From Afipia sp. (lineage in GTDB: Bacteria; Pseudomonadota; Alphaproteobacteria; Rhizobiales; Xanthobacteraceae), in the NCBI GenBank assembly GCA_017474385.1, contig JAFVHU010000051.1, positions 1 through 57,420 on the forward strand: a DNA stretch of 57,420 nt. The letters run 5' to 3'. The translations under genes and the position numbers were made by a program. This document shows positions 25,751-34,437 of this stretch, in pieces (position 1 is the stretch's first letter; each line of letters opens with the position of its first letter). A model generated the notes under the pieces. The model was not told the origin of the DNA, ran no database searches, and saw only the letters and a list, made by a program, of their open reading frames with translations.

Positions 25751-28700
25751 GAACCATCTCCGGCGCCGTCGCGGATGTCGCGGGCTGCTGCTTCTTGTGA
25801 ACCATACTGAACACCACCGGCACGAACAGCAATGTGGCGGTCGTTGCGAAAATCAGGCCGCCGATCACGGCGCGTCCGAGCGGCGCATTCTGTTCGCCAC
25901 CCTCGCCCATGCCGAGCGCCATCGGCGTCATGCCGATAATCATAGCCAGTGCCGTCATCAGCACCGGCCGGAACCGGACGAAGCCCGCGTCGAGCGCCGC
26001 GGCGACGGGATCGCCGAGTTCTTCCAGTCGCTCGCGGGCAAAGGCGATCACCAGAACCGAGTTCGCCGTCGCCACGCCCATGCACATGATGGCGCCCGTC
26101 AGCGCGGGCACCGATAGCGTGGTGTGGGTCGCGAACAGCATCCAGACGATGCCGGCCAGCGCCGCGGGCAGCGCCGAGACGATCACGAACGGATCGGACC
26201 ACGACTGGAAGTTGACCACGATCAGGAGATAGATCAGCACGATCGCGCCGAGCAGGCCGAACAGCAGTCCCGCGAAGGCGCTGTTCATTGTCTCCACCTG
26301 GCCGAGCAGAACCACGCGGCTGCCGCGCGGCAGGTCTTTCGCGGTGTCCGCGATCACCTTGTTGATGTCGGCGGCAACCGCGCCAAGATCGCGGCCCTGC
26401 GGCGTAGCGAAGATCTGCACCATGGTCTGGATATCGTACTGCGACACCACAGCACTCGACGTCGATCGCTTGATATCCGCGATGCCGCCCAGCATGGGCG
26501 CTGTCGGTATCCCGGCGGAGGAAATCGGCAAGGCTTCCAGCTTGTTCAGCGAGTCGATCTGATACTGCGGCGTCTGCATCACGATCGAATAGGACACGCC
26601 ATTGTTCGGATCGAGGAAGAACGTCGGTGCAACCTGCGAACTGCCGGCGAGATTCACGACCATGCTGTTGGTGACGTCGCGTGCGGTGAGACCGACATAC
26701 TGTGCGCGGGTGCGATCCACGTTGACGTCGAAGCTGGGATTGTTCGGCGACTGCTGGATGCGCGCGTCAGCGACACCCGGAATGAGCTTGATCCGCCGCA
26801 GAAGATCGTTGGCGTACCTGAAATTCTCAACCGTATTCGCGCCGCGCACCTGAATATCGATCGGCGCGGGAGAACCGAAGTTCAGAATCTGGCTGACGAT
26901 GTCGGCGGGAAGAAACGCGAACGAAACGCCCGGGAACTCGCGCGGCAGCTTCTCGCGCAACTCACGCACATATTCATCGGTCGGCTTGTGATCTTCCTTC
27001 AGCTTGATCTGGATGTCGCCGTCCTGCGGGCCGATCACGCCGGTGTTGTTGTAGGTCAGGTTGATGCCCGAGATCGGCATGCCGATATTGTCGGCCATGG
27101 TCTCGATCTTGTCGGACGGAATGACCTGCCGGATCACCTTCTGGATATCCGCGAGCTTGTTGGCAGTTTCCTCGACGCGCGTACCGACCTGGGTGCGGAC
27201 GTGGATCAGGATCTGTCCGGTGTCGACCGACGGGAAGAAGTTGCGGCCAAGGAACGGCACCAGCAGGAACGACACCCCGACGAAAACGAGGAAGCCCGTG
27301 ACAAACACCTTACGGTGGCCCAACGCCAGATGCAGCAGGCCGTGATAGGCGTCGCGGAACTTCGCGAACCGGGCCTCGAATCCGCGCTGGAACAGCACCA
27401 GCGGATTACGGGTTTCCGGCGGCGGCAACGGATTGCCGTTCTCATCATGCGGATGGGGATGGAGCAGATACTTCGCCATCGTCGGCACCAGCGTGCGCGA
27501 CAGGATGAACGACCACGCCATCGCAAACATCACCGAGAGCGCCATTGGCACGAACAGGAAGCGCGATACACCGGTGAGGAAGAACATCGGCACGAACACG
27601 ATGCAGATACAGAGCAGCGTGACGAAGGCCGGGGTGGCGATCTGCCGGGCGCCCTCGAGAATGGCGGGCTCAACCTCCATCCCGTGTTCGAGATGGTAGT
27701 TGATGTTTTCGATGGTCACGGTGGCGTCGTCGACCAGGATGCCGACCGCCAGCGCCAGACCGCCAAGCGTCATGATGTTGAGCGTCTCGCCGACCATCGA
27801 CAGGCAGATGATGGCGCCAAACACGGACAGCGGAATCGAGATCGCGATGATGATGGTCGAGCGCCAGCTTCCCAGGAACAGCAGGATCATGATGCTGGTC
27901 AGCGCTGCGGCCAGCACGCCCTCGAAGGCCACGCCGGCGATGGCGCCGCGCACGAAGATCGACTGGTCGCCGAGCAGATTGACCCGCAGTTGCTCCGGCA
28001 ACTGATCCTTGGTGTCGATGATCTTCTGCTTGATGCCTGAGATGATATCGAGCGTTGATGTCGCGCCCGCCTTCAGCACCATCATCAGCACGGACCGCGT
28101 GCCGTCGACATGGACGATGTTGGTTTGCGGCGGATTGCCGTCGCGCACCTGCGCCACGTCGCGGATATAGACCGTCGCGCCGTTGACGACCTTGATCGGC
28201 AGATTGCCAAGCTCCTCGATCTTGCGCGGCGCATTGTTGAGCTGGATGTTGTATTCGAAGTTGCCGATCTTCTGAGTGCCGACCGGCGTGATCAGGTTCT
28301 GCGCGGCGAGCGCATTGGCGACGTCCTGTCCGGACAGGCCGAGCGCCTGCATCGCAGTCGGATTGATGTCGAGCTGGATCTGACGCTGCTTGCCACCGAA
28401 CGGCCACGGGATCGCGGCCCCCGGCACGGTGACCAGCGGTGTTCGCAACTGGTTGGTTGCGATGTCGAACATGTTCTGCTCGGTCAGCCCCTCGCCGCCC
28501 AGCGCAAGCTGGATGATCGGCACCGTCGATGCGCTGTAGTTCAGGATCAGCGGCGGCGTCGACCCCGCCGGCAATTGCCGGAGCATGGTCTGCGCGATCG
28601 CGGTGACCTGCGCGTTGGCGGTGCGGATATCGACGTTCGGCTGGAAGAAGATCTTGATGACGCCGTAGGTGTTGTAGGAATTGGCGACGATGTGTTCGAT

Positions 28701-28934
28701 GTCGTTGACCGTCGTGGTCAGCGCGCGCTGGAACGGCGTCACGATGCGTCCAGACATCTGGTCGGGCGGCAGGCCGGTGTACTGCCATACCACGCCGATC
28801 ACCGGGATGCGGATTTCAGGGAAGATGTCGGTCGGCGTTCGCAGGGCCGCGAGCGGCCCGACGATCAGAAGAAGAAGAGCCAGCACGACGAAAGTATAGG
28901 GTCGGCTCAGCGCAATCCGGACGAGCGCATTCAT
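25740..28934 (-). CDS. RND efflux transporter, inner-membrane pump
   Basis: 1064 residues, 12 membrane segments and two large periplasmic loops, as in AcrB/MexF. N-terminus LVRIALSRPYTFVVLALLLLIVGP; the TM4 proton-relay region reads LALAVGILVDDATVTIENI with the Asp pair. The C-terminal half has the matching repeat ending in FVPVVFSMVHKKQ. First gene of an operon with the adaptor. No outer-membrane factor or regulator is adjacent, so a TolC-like channel from elsewhere is needed. Substrate unknown. Confidence 0.95.
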   Translation of the reverse strand: MNALVRIALSRPYTFVVLALLLLIVGPLAALRTPTDIFPEIRIPVIGVVWQYTGLPPDQMSGRIVTPFQRALTTTVNDIEHIVANSYNTYGVIKIFFQPNVDIRTANAQVTAIAQTMLRQLPAGSTPPLILNYSASTVPIIQLALGGEGLTEQNMFDIATNQLRTPLVTVPGAAIPWPFGGKQRQIQLDINPTAMQALGLSGQDVANALAAQNLITPVGTQKIGNFEYNIQLNNAPRKIEELGNLPIKVVNGATVYIRDVAQVRDGNPPQTNIVHVDGTRSVLMMVLKAGATSTLDIISGIKQKIIDTKDQLPEQLRVNLLGDQSIFVRGAIAGVAFEGVLAAALTSIMILLFLGSWRSTIIIAISIPLSVFGAIICLSMVGETLNIMTLGGLALAVGILVDDATVTIENINYHLEHGMEVEPAILEGARQIATPAFVTLLCICIVFVPMFFLTGVSRFLFVPMALSVMFAMAWSFILSRTLVPTMAKYLLHPHPHDENGNPLPPPETRNPLVLFQRGFEARFAKFRDAYHGLLHLALGHRKVFVTGFLVFVGVSFLLVPFLGRNFFPSVDTGQILIHVRTQVGTRVEETANKLADIQKVIRQVIPSDKIETMADNIGMPISGINLTYNNTGVIGPQDGDIQIKLKEDHKPTDEYVRELREKLPREFPGVSFAFLPADIVSQILNFGSPAPIDIQVRGANTVENFRYANDLLRRIKLIPGVADARIQQSPNNPSFDVNVDRTRAQYVGLTARDVTNSMVVNLAGSSQVAPTFFLDPNNGVSYSIVMQTPQYQIDSLNKLEALPISSAGIPTAPMLGGIADIKRSTSSAVVSQYDIQTMVQIFATPQGRDLGAVAADINKVIADTAKDLPRGSRVVLLGQVETMNSAFAGLLFGLLGAIVLIYLLIVVNFQSWSDPFVIVSALPAALAGIVWMLFATHTTLSVPALTGAIMCMGVATANSVLVIAFARERLEELGDPVAAALDAGFVRFRPVLMTALAMIIGMTPMALGMGEGGEQNAPLGRAVIGGLIFATTATLLFVPVVFSMVHKKQQPATSATAPEMVHAT

Positions 28935-29138
28935 ATCGGACTTTTCTCGGTCGTTTCGGGCGCAACAGTAGACCCGCAGGAAAGACCTGTTCCGTTGACG
29001 CTTTTAGTCTGGGGGCTGATCTACCTGAATCTGCAGCAATTGCGCAACGCCGCGAAACTCACAGTCGCTTGTTCAGGCGGTTCCGGCGGCCGGTTTTCGG
29101 GCGATTTTGGCCAATAATTAGCCACCGGGACTAATTTA

Positions 29139-29537
29139 TCACAAGATCATCTGGGTCTGGGTGACCACGGCGACCAGTTTGCCCTCGCCGGTTTCAATCC
29201 TCGTCTGCCAGACATGGGTGCGCCGCCCGAGGTGGATCGGGGTGGTCGTCGCCCGTACGGTGCTCCCCGCCTTCGCGGCCCCTGTGAAGTTGGTCTTGCT
29301 CTCGATGGTGGTGGTGCCCTTGGCGTCGGGCGGCAGGTTGATGATGGTGGCGGCCGCCCCGACGGAATCGGCGAAGGCCATCACCGCGCCGCCGTGGATC
29401 GAATGCCCCAGGGTGCAGAGGTCCTCGCGTACCACCATGGTCGCGACCACCTTGTCCTTCGCGGCTTCGACGAAGGTGACACCCATCAGGATGGCGAACG
29501 GCATCGGCCGCGACTGGATCATTTCAAGCAGGGTCAC
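29139..29537 (-). CDS. PaaI-type hotdog thioesterase
   Basis: 132 residues. The GTG start (TLLEMIQSRPMPFAILMGVTF) is favoured because AGGAG lies seven bases upstream; the ATG at 29552 is the alternative. The hotdog fold signature LGHSIHGGAVMAFADSVGAAA contains the HGG(A/V) catalytic loop, followed by TIESKTNFTGAAKAGSTVRA. Hydrolyses acyl-CoA thioesters; substrate unknown. Separate from the RND operon, same strand. Confidence 0.85.
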   Translation of the reverse strand: MTLLEMIQSRPMPFAILMGVTFVEAAKDKVVATMVVREDLCTLGHSIHGGAVMAFADSVGAAATIINLPPDAKGTTTIESKTNFTGAAKAGSTVRATTTPIHLGRRTHVWQTRIETGEGKLVAVVTQTQMIL

Positions 29538-29633
29538 GTTCTTGCTCCTCATATTCAGGCGAAGGATGAAGACCTCCTCCAATCAACTGATCAGTTAAAG
29601 CGATGCATGAAGCATTGGGCGTTGCGCCGCGCG

Positions 29634-30773
29634 CTAGTTGGAACGCTCGACCAATTCCTGTCCGACCGCATAGAGTCGGCAATCCTTCCAGGCCTGCGTG
29701 CATCGTGCCATCGCCTCTTCCTTGGCCTCGTCGAGCGATCGCGCCATAACGCTGGACCCGCAATGCCCTTCGGGGGTGACGGCCAACGCCTTGGCGTCGG
29801 TACGCGCGGAATAGTATCGCCTGAAGACGGCGGTGCATGCAGCGTTCATGGGCGTTGGCGGTGGCAGAACAGCCAACGGAGGCAACTCCACCATCGCCGA
29901 CGTTGGCATATGTAACGCGGTCAGGAATGCCTGAACGGGTTGCCACCAAATTTCGATCGGCTCAGCATCCAGCACCATGTGACCGTCCGTGCCGAACGGC
30001 GGCAGCATCTGTAACCGCGCTGGAGCGCCCGAGGCTGTGTAGGCCTCGAACATTTGGCGGGCCAGCGTCGGACCGAAGTATTGATCGTTTTCGGAATACA
30101 GCCACAAGGCAGGGACACGCGCGGTCTTGCCGAACACGCCGAACGTTTCGACCAGCCTGCCGGCGCTGCAAGTTCGGCCGGGCGCGAACGAGCCGCGACC
30201 GCCAGCGACACTCAAAACGCCGACAACGCCCGCAGGATTGGTCGCAGCAGCCGCAGTAGCAGCCAGGCCGCCTGACGACCAGCCAAGCAGCAACACATGA
30301 TCGGGGTCCACCCACGGTTCACGCCGAAGCGCCGCTACCGCACCGGCAACATCCGTACCTGACGTTCGTCCTGCTTCCAGATAATCCCGATCATCGCACG
30401 TTCCTGAGATACTTTCGGCATACGGCCCCTCGGAACGTCCGAAACCGCGGCGCATGATCGAGACCGCTGCGTAACCTCGTTGCGCGAAGGCAACCGACGG
30501 GCCGTTAAGCCGGGCTGGCGATTGGCGGGCAATCGTCGCAAAAAAAGCCGGACCATCACCGCGAGGCGTCCCATGAATCAGAACGACCAGCGGGAAGCGC
30601 CCGGGTCTGTCGGGGCGGATCACAAGACCTTCGAGAGTTACCTTGCGTCCATCGGGCAGATCGATCGCAATGGCCATTGGAGCGCGGATCAAACCAGGCA
30701 ACACGGTTTCCTTGGCTCCCGCGCTTGTCATGAGCAAAACGAGCAAGCCGAAAACGCAAACACAGCGTCGCAT
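29634..30773 (-). CDS. Secreted alpha/beta hydrolase with C-terminal DUF4189-like domain
   Basis: 379 residues; GGGGAGGAAG precedes the chosen ATG and a signal peptide (CVFGLLVLLMTSAGA-KE) follows. The hydrolase domain (about 30-300) has VVLIHGTPRGDGP (oxyanion region), LLLGWSSGGLAA (nucleophile Ser), SENDQYFGP (acid Asp) and DGHMVLD (His). The last ~65 residues (CTAVFRRYYSARTDAKALAV, GHCGSSV, AMARCTQAWKDCRLY) look like a DUF4189 Cys-containing domain. A dienelactone-hydrolase/prolyl-peptidase-like enzyme in the periplasm; the fusion is unusual. Substrate unknown. Confidence 0.75.
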   Translation of the reverse strand: MRRCVCVFGLLVLLMTSAGAKETVLPGLIRAPMAIAIDLPDGRKVTLEGLVIRPDRPGRFPLVVLIHGTPRGDGPAFFATIARQSPARLNGPSVAFAQRGYAAVSIMRRGFGRSEGPYAESISGTCDDRDYLEAGRTSGTDVAGAVAALRREPWVDPDHVLLLGWSSGGLAATAAAATNPAGVVGVLSVAGGRGSFAPGRTCSAGRLVETFGVFGKTARVPALWLYSENDQYFGPTLARQMFEAYTASGAPARLQMLPPFGTDGHMVLDAEPIEIWWQPVQAFLTALHMPTSAMVELPPLAVLPPPTPMNAACTAVFRRYYSARTDAKALAVTPEGHCGSSVMARSLDEAKEEAMARCTQAWKDCRLYAVGQELVERSN

Positions 30774-30846
30774 TTGCTTCCTCCCCGTCATGAGCAACTC
30801 GATATATCCCGAGATGCTCGCTGGCTTACGCAAGTGATCCTCCGTC

Positions 30847-32139
30847 CTATGCAGTTTCCACGCCGCACCACCCTGCCACGAACAGTGCAATCGCCTGCGT
30901 GGTCTTGCGCAGCGATTCAATTTCGACTCGTTCGTTGAAGCCGTGCATGGCTTCCGCATTCGCGCCGAAACAAAGACTCGGGATACCGGCGTTGAGACCA
31001 TAGAACCGGGTGTCGGTCAGCGCCGTGAAGACAAGTTCTTTCATCGGGCTGCCGTAGACCGTCTCGTAGGCGGAGCGCAGCACGGCTTCGGACTCCTCGG
31101 CGTCTGTCAGTTCATAGCCCTCGGACAGGAAGCCCGACCATTCCACCACCGGCGGGTTTTGCGCCAGGAACGGATGCTGTTTCGCGGCGGCTTCGACGCA
31201 GGCGACGATCTCAGCCTGATGATCGGCGATCGGCCAGCCCGGCAGCACCGCGATCCGGCAATCCAGGTCGCACCACGCCGGCACCGAGGACGCCCAGTCG
31301 CCGCCCTTGATGATGCCGGGATTGAAAGTGATCGGGTGCTTCACGACCTTGAAGTGCCTGTCGCTGGCGGCGCGTCTGTTCCATTCCTCTTCCAGCACCT
31401 CAAGTGCCTGAACCAGATGATACGCAGCCTTGATGGCGTTTGCGCCGATGCCCGCCTCGTAGACATGCGCAGGCTTGCCGCGCACCTTGAGACGAAACCA
31501 GATCACGCCGACCTGCGAACGCACCAGCTTGCCGTTGGTCGGCTCCGGAATGAAACAGCAGTCCGCGCGATAGCCGCGCTGCACCGTCGAGAGTGCACCG
31601 ACACCGGTACTCTCCTCTTCGATCACGGACTGAAAATGAATCCGCGCTGTCGGCTTGAGCGTGGCCGCGCGCAGCGCATCCAGCGCATAGAGCGCGGCGA
31701 TGGTGCCGGACTTCATGTCGCCCGCGCCGCGGCCATACAGCCAGCCGTCCTTCACCGCCGGAGAGAACGGCGGTGTGTCCCACATGTCGAGCGGACCGGC
31801 GGGCACCACATCGCAGTGACCTTGCAGGATCAGCGAGCGTCCCGCCTCGCGCGCCGGACGATACGTTCCGACCACCGTACGCGCGCGGGAAAAATCATGG
31901 TCAATCGGACCGAAGCCGCGCAGGTCTTTCAGATCATCGACATTGATGCGCCAGTCGTCGACCTCGTAGCCGCGCTCGCGCAGCAAGTCATGCATCATGT
32001 CCTGACACGGGCCTTCCGCGCCGCGCGTCGAGGGAATGGAAGAGAACTGTTTCGTTGTCTCAAGCTGCCGATCGAAAGCATCGTCGACCGCATCGAGAAT
32101 ACGGCGCTGGATCTCGTTTGAGGTTGTCTTGGCGTCCAT
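30847..32139 (-). CDS. ArgE/DapE family M20 deacylase
   Basis: 430 residues from MDAKTTSNEIQRRILDAV after AAGGGA. M20 metal-binding motifs are complete: ILQGHCDVVPAGP (His, Asp), LYGRGAGDMKSGTIAAL (bridging Asp), SVIEEESTGVGAL (catalytic Glu pair) and a C-terminal FGANAEAMHGFNERV (His). The dimerisation domain lies in between. Cleaves an N-acyl amino acid or similar amide, possibly succinyl-diaminopimelate- or acetylornithine-like. Not with lysine or arginine genes, so a catabolic role is likely. A repeat lies upstream. Confidence 0.9.
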   Translation of the reverse strand: MDAKTTSNEIQRRILDAVDDAFDRQLETTKQFSSIPSTRGAEGPCQDMMHDLLRERGYEVDDWRINVDDLKDLRGFGPIDHDFSRARTVVGTYRPAREAGRSLILQGHCDVVPAGPLDMWDTPPFSPAVKDGWLYGRGAGDMKSGTIAALYALDALRAATLKPTARIHFQSVIEEESTGVGALSTVQRGYRADCCFIPEPTNGKLVRSQVGVIWFRLKVRGKPAHVYEAGIGANAIKAAYHLVQALEVLEEEWNRRAASDRHFKVVKHPITFNPGIIKGGDWASSVPAWCDLDCRIAVLPGWPIADHQAEIVACVEAAAKQHPFLAQNPPVVEWSGFLSEGYELTDAEESEAVLRSAYETVYGSPMKELVFTALTDTRFYGLNAGIPSLCFGANAEAMHGFNERVEIESLRKTTQAIALFVAGWCGVETA

Positions 32140-32258
32140 CGCGTTCGTCCCTTCGTGCCCGCGTCTGCCGCGCGGATCATTGGCACGAGTGTAGCCAGTT
32201 TTAAGGGACCGTTGGAAGGGAGGCGATGATCTCGGAGGTAATGGCTGGAGATCACCCC

Positions 32259-32343
32259 CGTCATTGCGAGGAGCAAAGCGACGAAGCAATCCAGCCTTTG
32301 TCTTTTCTCAAGACTGGATTGCTTCGCTTCGCTCGCAATGACG
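32259..32343. repeat. Long inverted repeat (CGTCATTGCGAG family, copy 1)
   Basis: The left arm (32259-32294) and right arm (32314-32343) pair over about 30 bases, from CGTCATTGCGAG to CTCGCAATGACG and from AGCAATCCAG to CTGGATTGCT. The left arm is six bases longer. Loop of 19 bases. It sits in the 5' region of the M20 gene and lengthens its open frame upstream artificially. Confidence 0.75.
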
Positions 32344-32368
32344 GTGGGCGGGAGCCCTTTTTGAAAGA

Positions 32369-32977
32369 TCAGTACCCCACCGTGAACCGCTGCCGTGAAT
32401 GCGCCGGCTTCTCGACTTCATCGGCGAGCGCGATGGCATAGTCCGCGAACGAGATGCTGCTGCCCTTCTCGTTGGTCAGAAGCTGATCCTTGCCGAGGCG
32501 GAACGTGCCGGTGCGCGGGCCGTCGAAGAACAGCGCCGACGGCGAGAGGAACGTCCAGTCGAGTTCCCTCTCCTGCCGCAGCAGCGCGAGGAATTCACCG
32601 CCCTTGGTGGCTTCATCCTTGTAAGCCGCCGGGAATTCCGGCGTGGAAACCAGCGTCACGCCGGGCGCGACTTCGAGACTGCCGGCACCACCGACCACCA
32701 GATAGCGTTTCACGCCTGAGGCCTTCGCCGCATCGATCAGCTTGTACGGATCGCTTGCGGAAAAGTGCACCGAGCTGATGACCGCATCATGCCCCTTGAG
32801 CAGCGCGGCGAGACCATCCTTGTCGAACACGTCGCCCTTCTTCGGCGTGACGTTCGCCTGCGCCTGAACCTTCTCGGGATTGCGGACGATGGCCGTGACC
32901 TGATGGCCGCGGCTGACGAGTTCCTTGAGGATGGGCGAACCGGCCTGGCCCGTAGCGCCGATCAAAGCGATTTTCAT
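32369..32977 (-). CDS. NAD(P)H-binding oxidoreductase (NmrA/YwnB-like SDR)
   Basis: 202 residues from MKIALIGATGQAGSPILKELV: atypical short-chain dehydrogenase with Rossmann motif GATGQAG, then VTPKKGDVFDKDGLAALLKGHDAVIS and RYLVVGGAGSLEV. No catalytic YxxxK is apparent, as in NmrA-type redox sensors and flavin/quinone reductases. Divergent from an HxlR regulator across a 60-base gap holding a perfect dyad, so it is very likely its target. Confidence 0.85.
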   Translation of the reverse strand: MKIALIGATGQAGSPILKELVSRGHQVTAIVRNPEKVQAQANVTPKKGDVFDKDGLAALLKGHDAVISSVHFSASDPYKLIDAAKASGVKRYLVVGGAGSLEVAPGVTLVSTPEFPAAYKDEATKGGEFLALLRQERELDWTFLSPSALFFDGPRTGTFRLGKDQLLTNEKGSSISFADYAIALADEVEKPAHSRQRFTVGY

Positions 32978-32999
32978 GATTTGCGTCCCTTTTGCGATA

Positions 33000-33018
33000 T
33001 GGTATCCAATAGATACCA
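33000..33018. promoter_or_regulatory. Operator between HxlR regulator and oxidoreductase
   Basis: Perfect 7-bp arms TGGTATC-CAATA-GATACCA, 19 bases after the regulator's ATG in the divergent direction and 22 bases from the oxidoreductase start. Position and symmetry fit a winged-helix dimer controlling both genes. Confidence 0.7.
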
Positions 33019-33037
33019 ACTAACGAATGGACATCAG

Positions 33038-33514
33038 ATGCCCGCTCGCGACGCCGCTGTGAAGAAGGCACTTTCCCGAGACATGGTCCCCTTGGAGAAA
33101 CCACCCGCCAAAGCTGCGCGTGGAAACAAGGCTCCGCGTGGAAACTGGCCGGCCAATCCCTATGCGCAGGACTGCCCGACCCGGCTGGTGCTCGATCGCA
33201 TCGCCGACAAGTGGACCGTGCTGCTGCTGATCCTGCTGTCGCGCAGGCCCTGGCGCTTCAACGAACTGCGCCGGGAGATCGGCGGGCTTACGCAGAAGAT
33301 GGCGTCGCAGACTCTGAAGGGGCTCGAGCGTGACGGCCTCGTGAAGCGCAAGGTCACGCCGACCGTTCCGGTGACGGTGGAGTATTCGATCACGCCGCTG
33401 GGGCGCACGCTTAGCGAGACTGTCGATGCCTTGCGCATCTGGGCCGAGCGGCACATGACCGATGTCGCGAAGGCGCAATCACAATATGACCGAACCAAGG
33501 CAACAACTGTGTAG
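33038..33514 (+). CDS. HxlR-family transcriptional regulator
   Basis: 158 residues. A basic ~40-residue extension precedes the HxlR winged helix (about 45-140): CPTRLVLDRIADKWTVLLLILL, RRPWRFNELRREIGGLTQKMASQTLKGLERDGLV (recognition helix) and VEYSITPLGRTL (wing). Cys46, at the place of the redox-sensing Cys of YodB/HypR-type members, is the only Cys in the protein. Likely represses itself and the divergent oxidoreductase in response to electrophiles or quinones (inference). Confidence 0.9.
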   Translation: MPARDAAVKKALSRDMVPLEKPPAKAARGNKAPRGNWPANPYAQDCPTRLVLDRIADKWTVLLLILLSRRPWRFNELRREIGGLTQKMASQTLKGLERDGLVKRKVTPTVPVTVEYSITPLGRTLSETVDALRIWAERHMTDVAKAQSQYDRTKATTV

Positions 33515-33602
33515 ATTTAGTCACACACGCCGAGTTTGTGCGGATGTTCTTTGTGCGTTCGCAAGAGTTGATGAGGTGTTTAGAACCTGCGCGATAGGAT
33601 GG

Positions 33603-33644
33603 CTCATCATCGGCGACAATCGATGACGACTCGCCGGCGATGAG
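33603..33644 (+). other. Hairpin in the leader of the small zinc-ribbon gene
   Basis: CTCATCATCGGCG (33603-33615) can pair with CGCCGGCGATGAG (33632-33644), 11 of 13 positions, ending 31 bases before the ATG. Could affect mRNA stability or translation; no known family. Confidence 0.35.
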
Positions 33645-33674
33645 AATGAGCTCCCAAAATAAAGGAGAGCAATC

Positions 33675-33866
33675 ATGCCAGCCTATGCACAGCATCACCG
33701 AAAGCAGCAGATCTTTCATGCGGCCGTGACCGTGTGTCCAAGCTGCCTGAGCCTTCCCATGCAGATCAGGGAGGTTCAGCCCCACTGGGATCTGGCGAGG
33801 GTCGACTTCGTCTATGAATGCCCGGCATGCTGTACCGAAGTCCGGGAAACAGTGGCGAAGCATTAG
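33675..33866 (+). CDS. Small zinc-ribbon protein (paralogue)
   Basis: 63 residues; strong AAAGGAGAG before the ATG. CPSC and CPAC, in VTVCPSCLSLPMQI and VDFVYECPACCTEVRETVA, form the zinc ribbon. Same layout as the core of the protein at 16740-17066: V-CP-C, about 24 residues, F-Y-C--C-E. It lacks that protein's Pro/Arg tail. Cytoplasmic; function unknown. Confidence 0.65.
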   Translation: MPAYAQHHRKQQIFHAAVTVCPSCLSLPMQIREVQPHWDLARVDFVYECPACCTEVRETVAKH

Positions 33867-33933
33867 ACTCCGCTGCACTTTCGCGGGGGCAACCGCGCCT
33901 ACCAGAATCACGGCCGCCCGACTACGATGAGGC

Positions 33934-34263
33934 ATGACCTTCGCCTACCTCATCATCGCGATCATTCTTGAGGTGATCGGAACCTCCGCGCTTCAGGCGT
34001 CGGAGCAATTCACCAAGCCGAAGCCGCTGATCCTGACGGCGCTCGGCTACGCGGCCTCGTTTTATTTCCTGTCGCTGGTCCTGCGGACCATGCCGGTCGG
34101 GATCGCCTATGCGATCTGGTCCGGTCTCGGCATCGTGCTCATCACACTCGTCGGTCTCGTCTGGTTCGGCCAGAAGCTCGACACACCCGCCGTGATTGGC
34201 CTCGCGCTGATCATCGCGGGTGTCGGCACCATCAATCTGTTTTCATCGAGCGTTTCGCACTGA
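33934..34263 (+). CDS. Small multidrug resistance (SMR) family transporter
   Basis: 109 residues, four membrane helices. The essential Glu of TM1 is in YLIIAIILEVIGTSALQ; then GYAASFYFLSLVLRTMPVGIAYAIWSGLGIV (the signature W region). Exports cationic drugs such as quaternary ammonium, or guanidinium, by proton exchange as a dimer. Only one SMR gene here, so a homodimer (EmrE/QacE or Gdx type) is expected. First gene of a tight three-gene unit. Confidence 0.92.
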   Translation: MTFAYLIIAIILEVIGTSALQASEQFTKPKPLILTALGYAASFYFLSLVLRTMPVGIAYAIWSGLGIVLITLVGLVWFGQKLDTPAVIGLALIIAGVGTINLFSSSVSH

Positions 34264-34280
34264 CGCATTGGAGAGACCAC

Positions 34281-34430
34281 ATGGACAGCCGCAATATCCT
34301 CTACGCCGTCGTCGGAGCTCTCGTCATCGCGGTCGCCGTGCTTGGCTACAAGGTCTATCAGGACAACAAGAAGCCGGAGGGCTTGCAGATCAATGTCGGT
34401 CCGGGCGGCGTGAAGATCGAAAGCAAGTGA
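34281..34430 (+). CDS. 49-residue single-pass membrane protein
   Basis: MDSRNILYAVVGALVIAVAVLGYKVYQDNKKPEG, then a short tail (LQINVGPGGVKIESK). One N-terminal membrane helix and a periplasmic tail. TTGGAGAG before the ATG. It lies 17 bases after the SMR stop and 7 before the next gene: an operon. Could be an accessory of the pump or just a co-transcribed peptide. Function unknown. Confidence 0.7.
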   Translation: MDSRNILYAVVGALVIAVAVLGYKVYQDNKKPEGLQINVGPGGVKIESK

Positions 34431-34437
34431 GATTCGA

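Noticed and set aside
32140-32289. N-terminal extension of the M20 deacylase by 50 codons
   Set aside because: The extension runs into the inverted repeat at 32259-32343 and lacks a ribosome site. The ATG at 32139 follows AAGGGA and begins where family members begin.
33411-33935. 174-codon minus-strand frame across the small zinc-ribbon gene
   Set aside because: The plus-strand gene has a strong ribosome site and a paralogue; the minus frame has neither.
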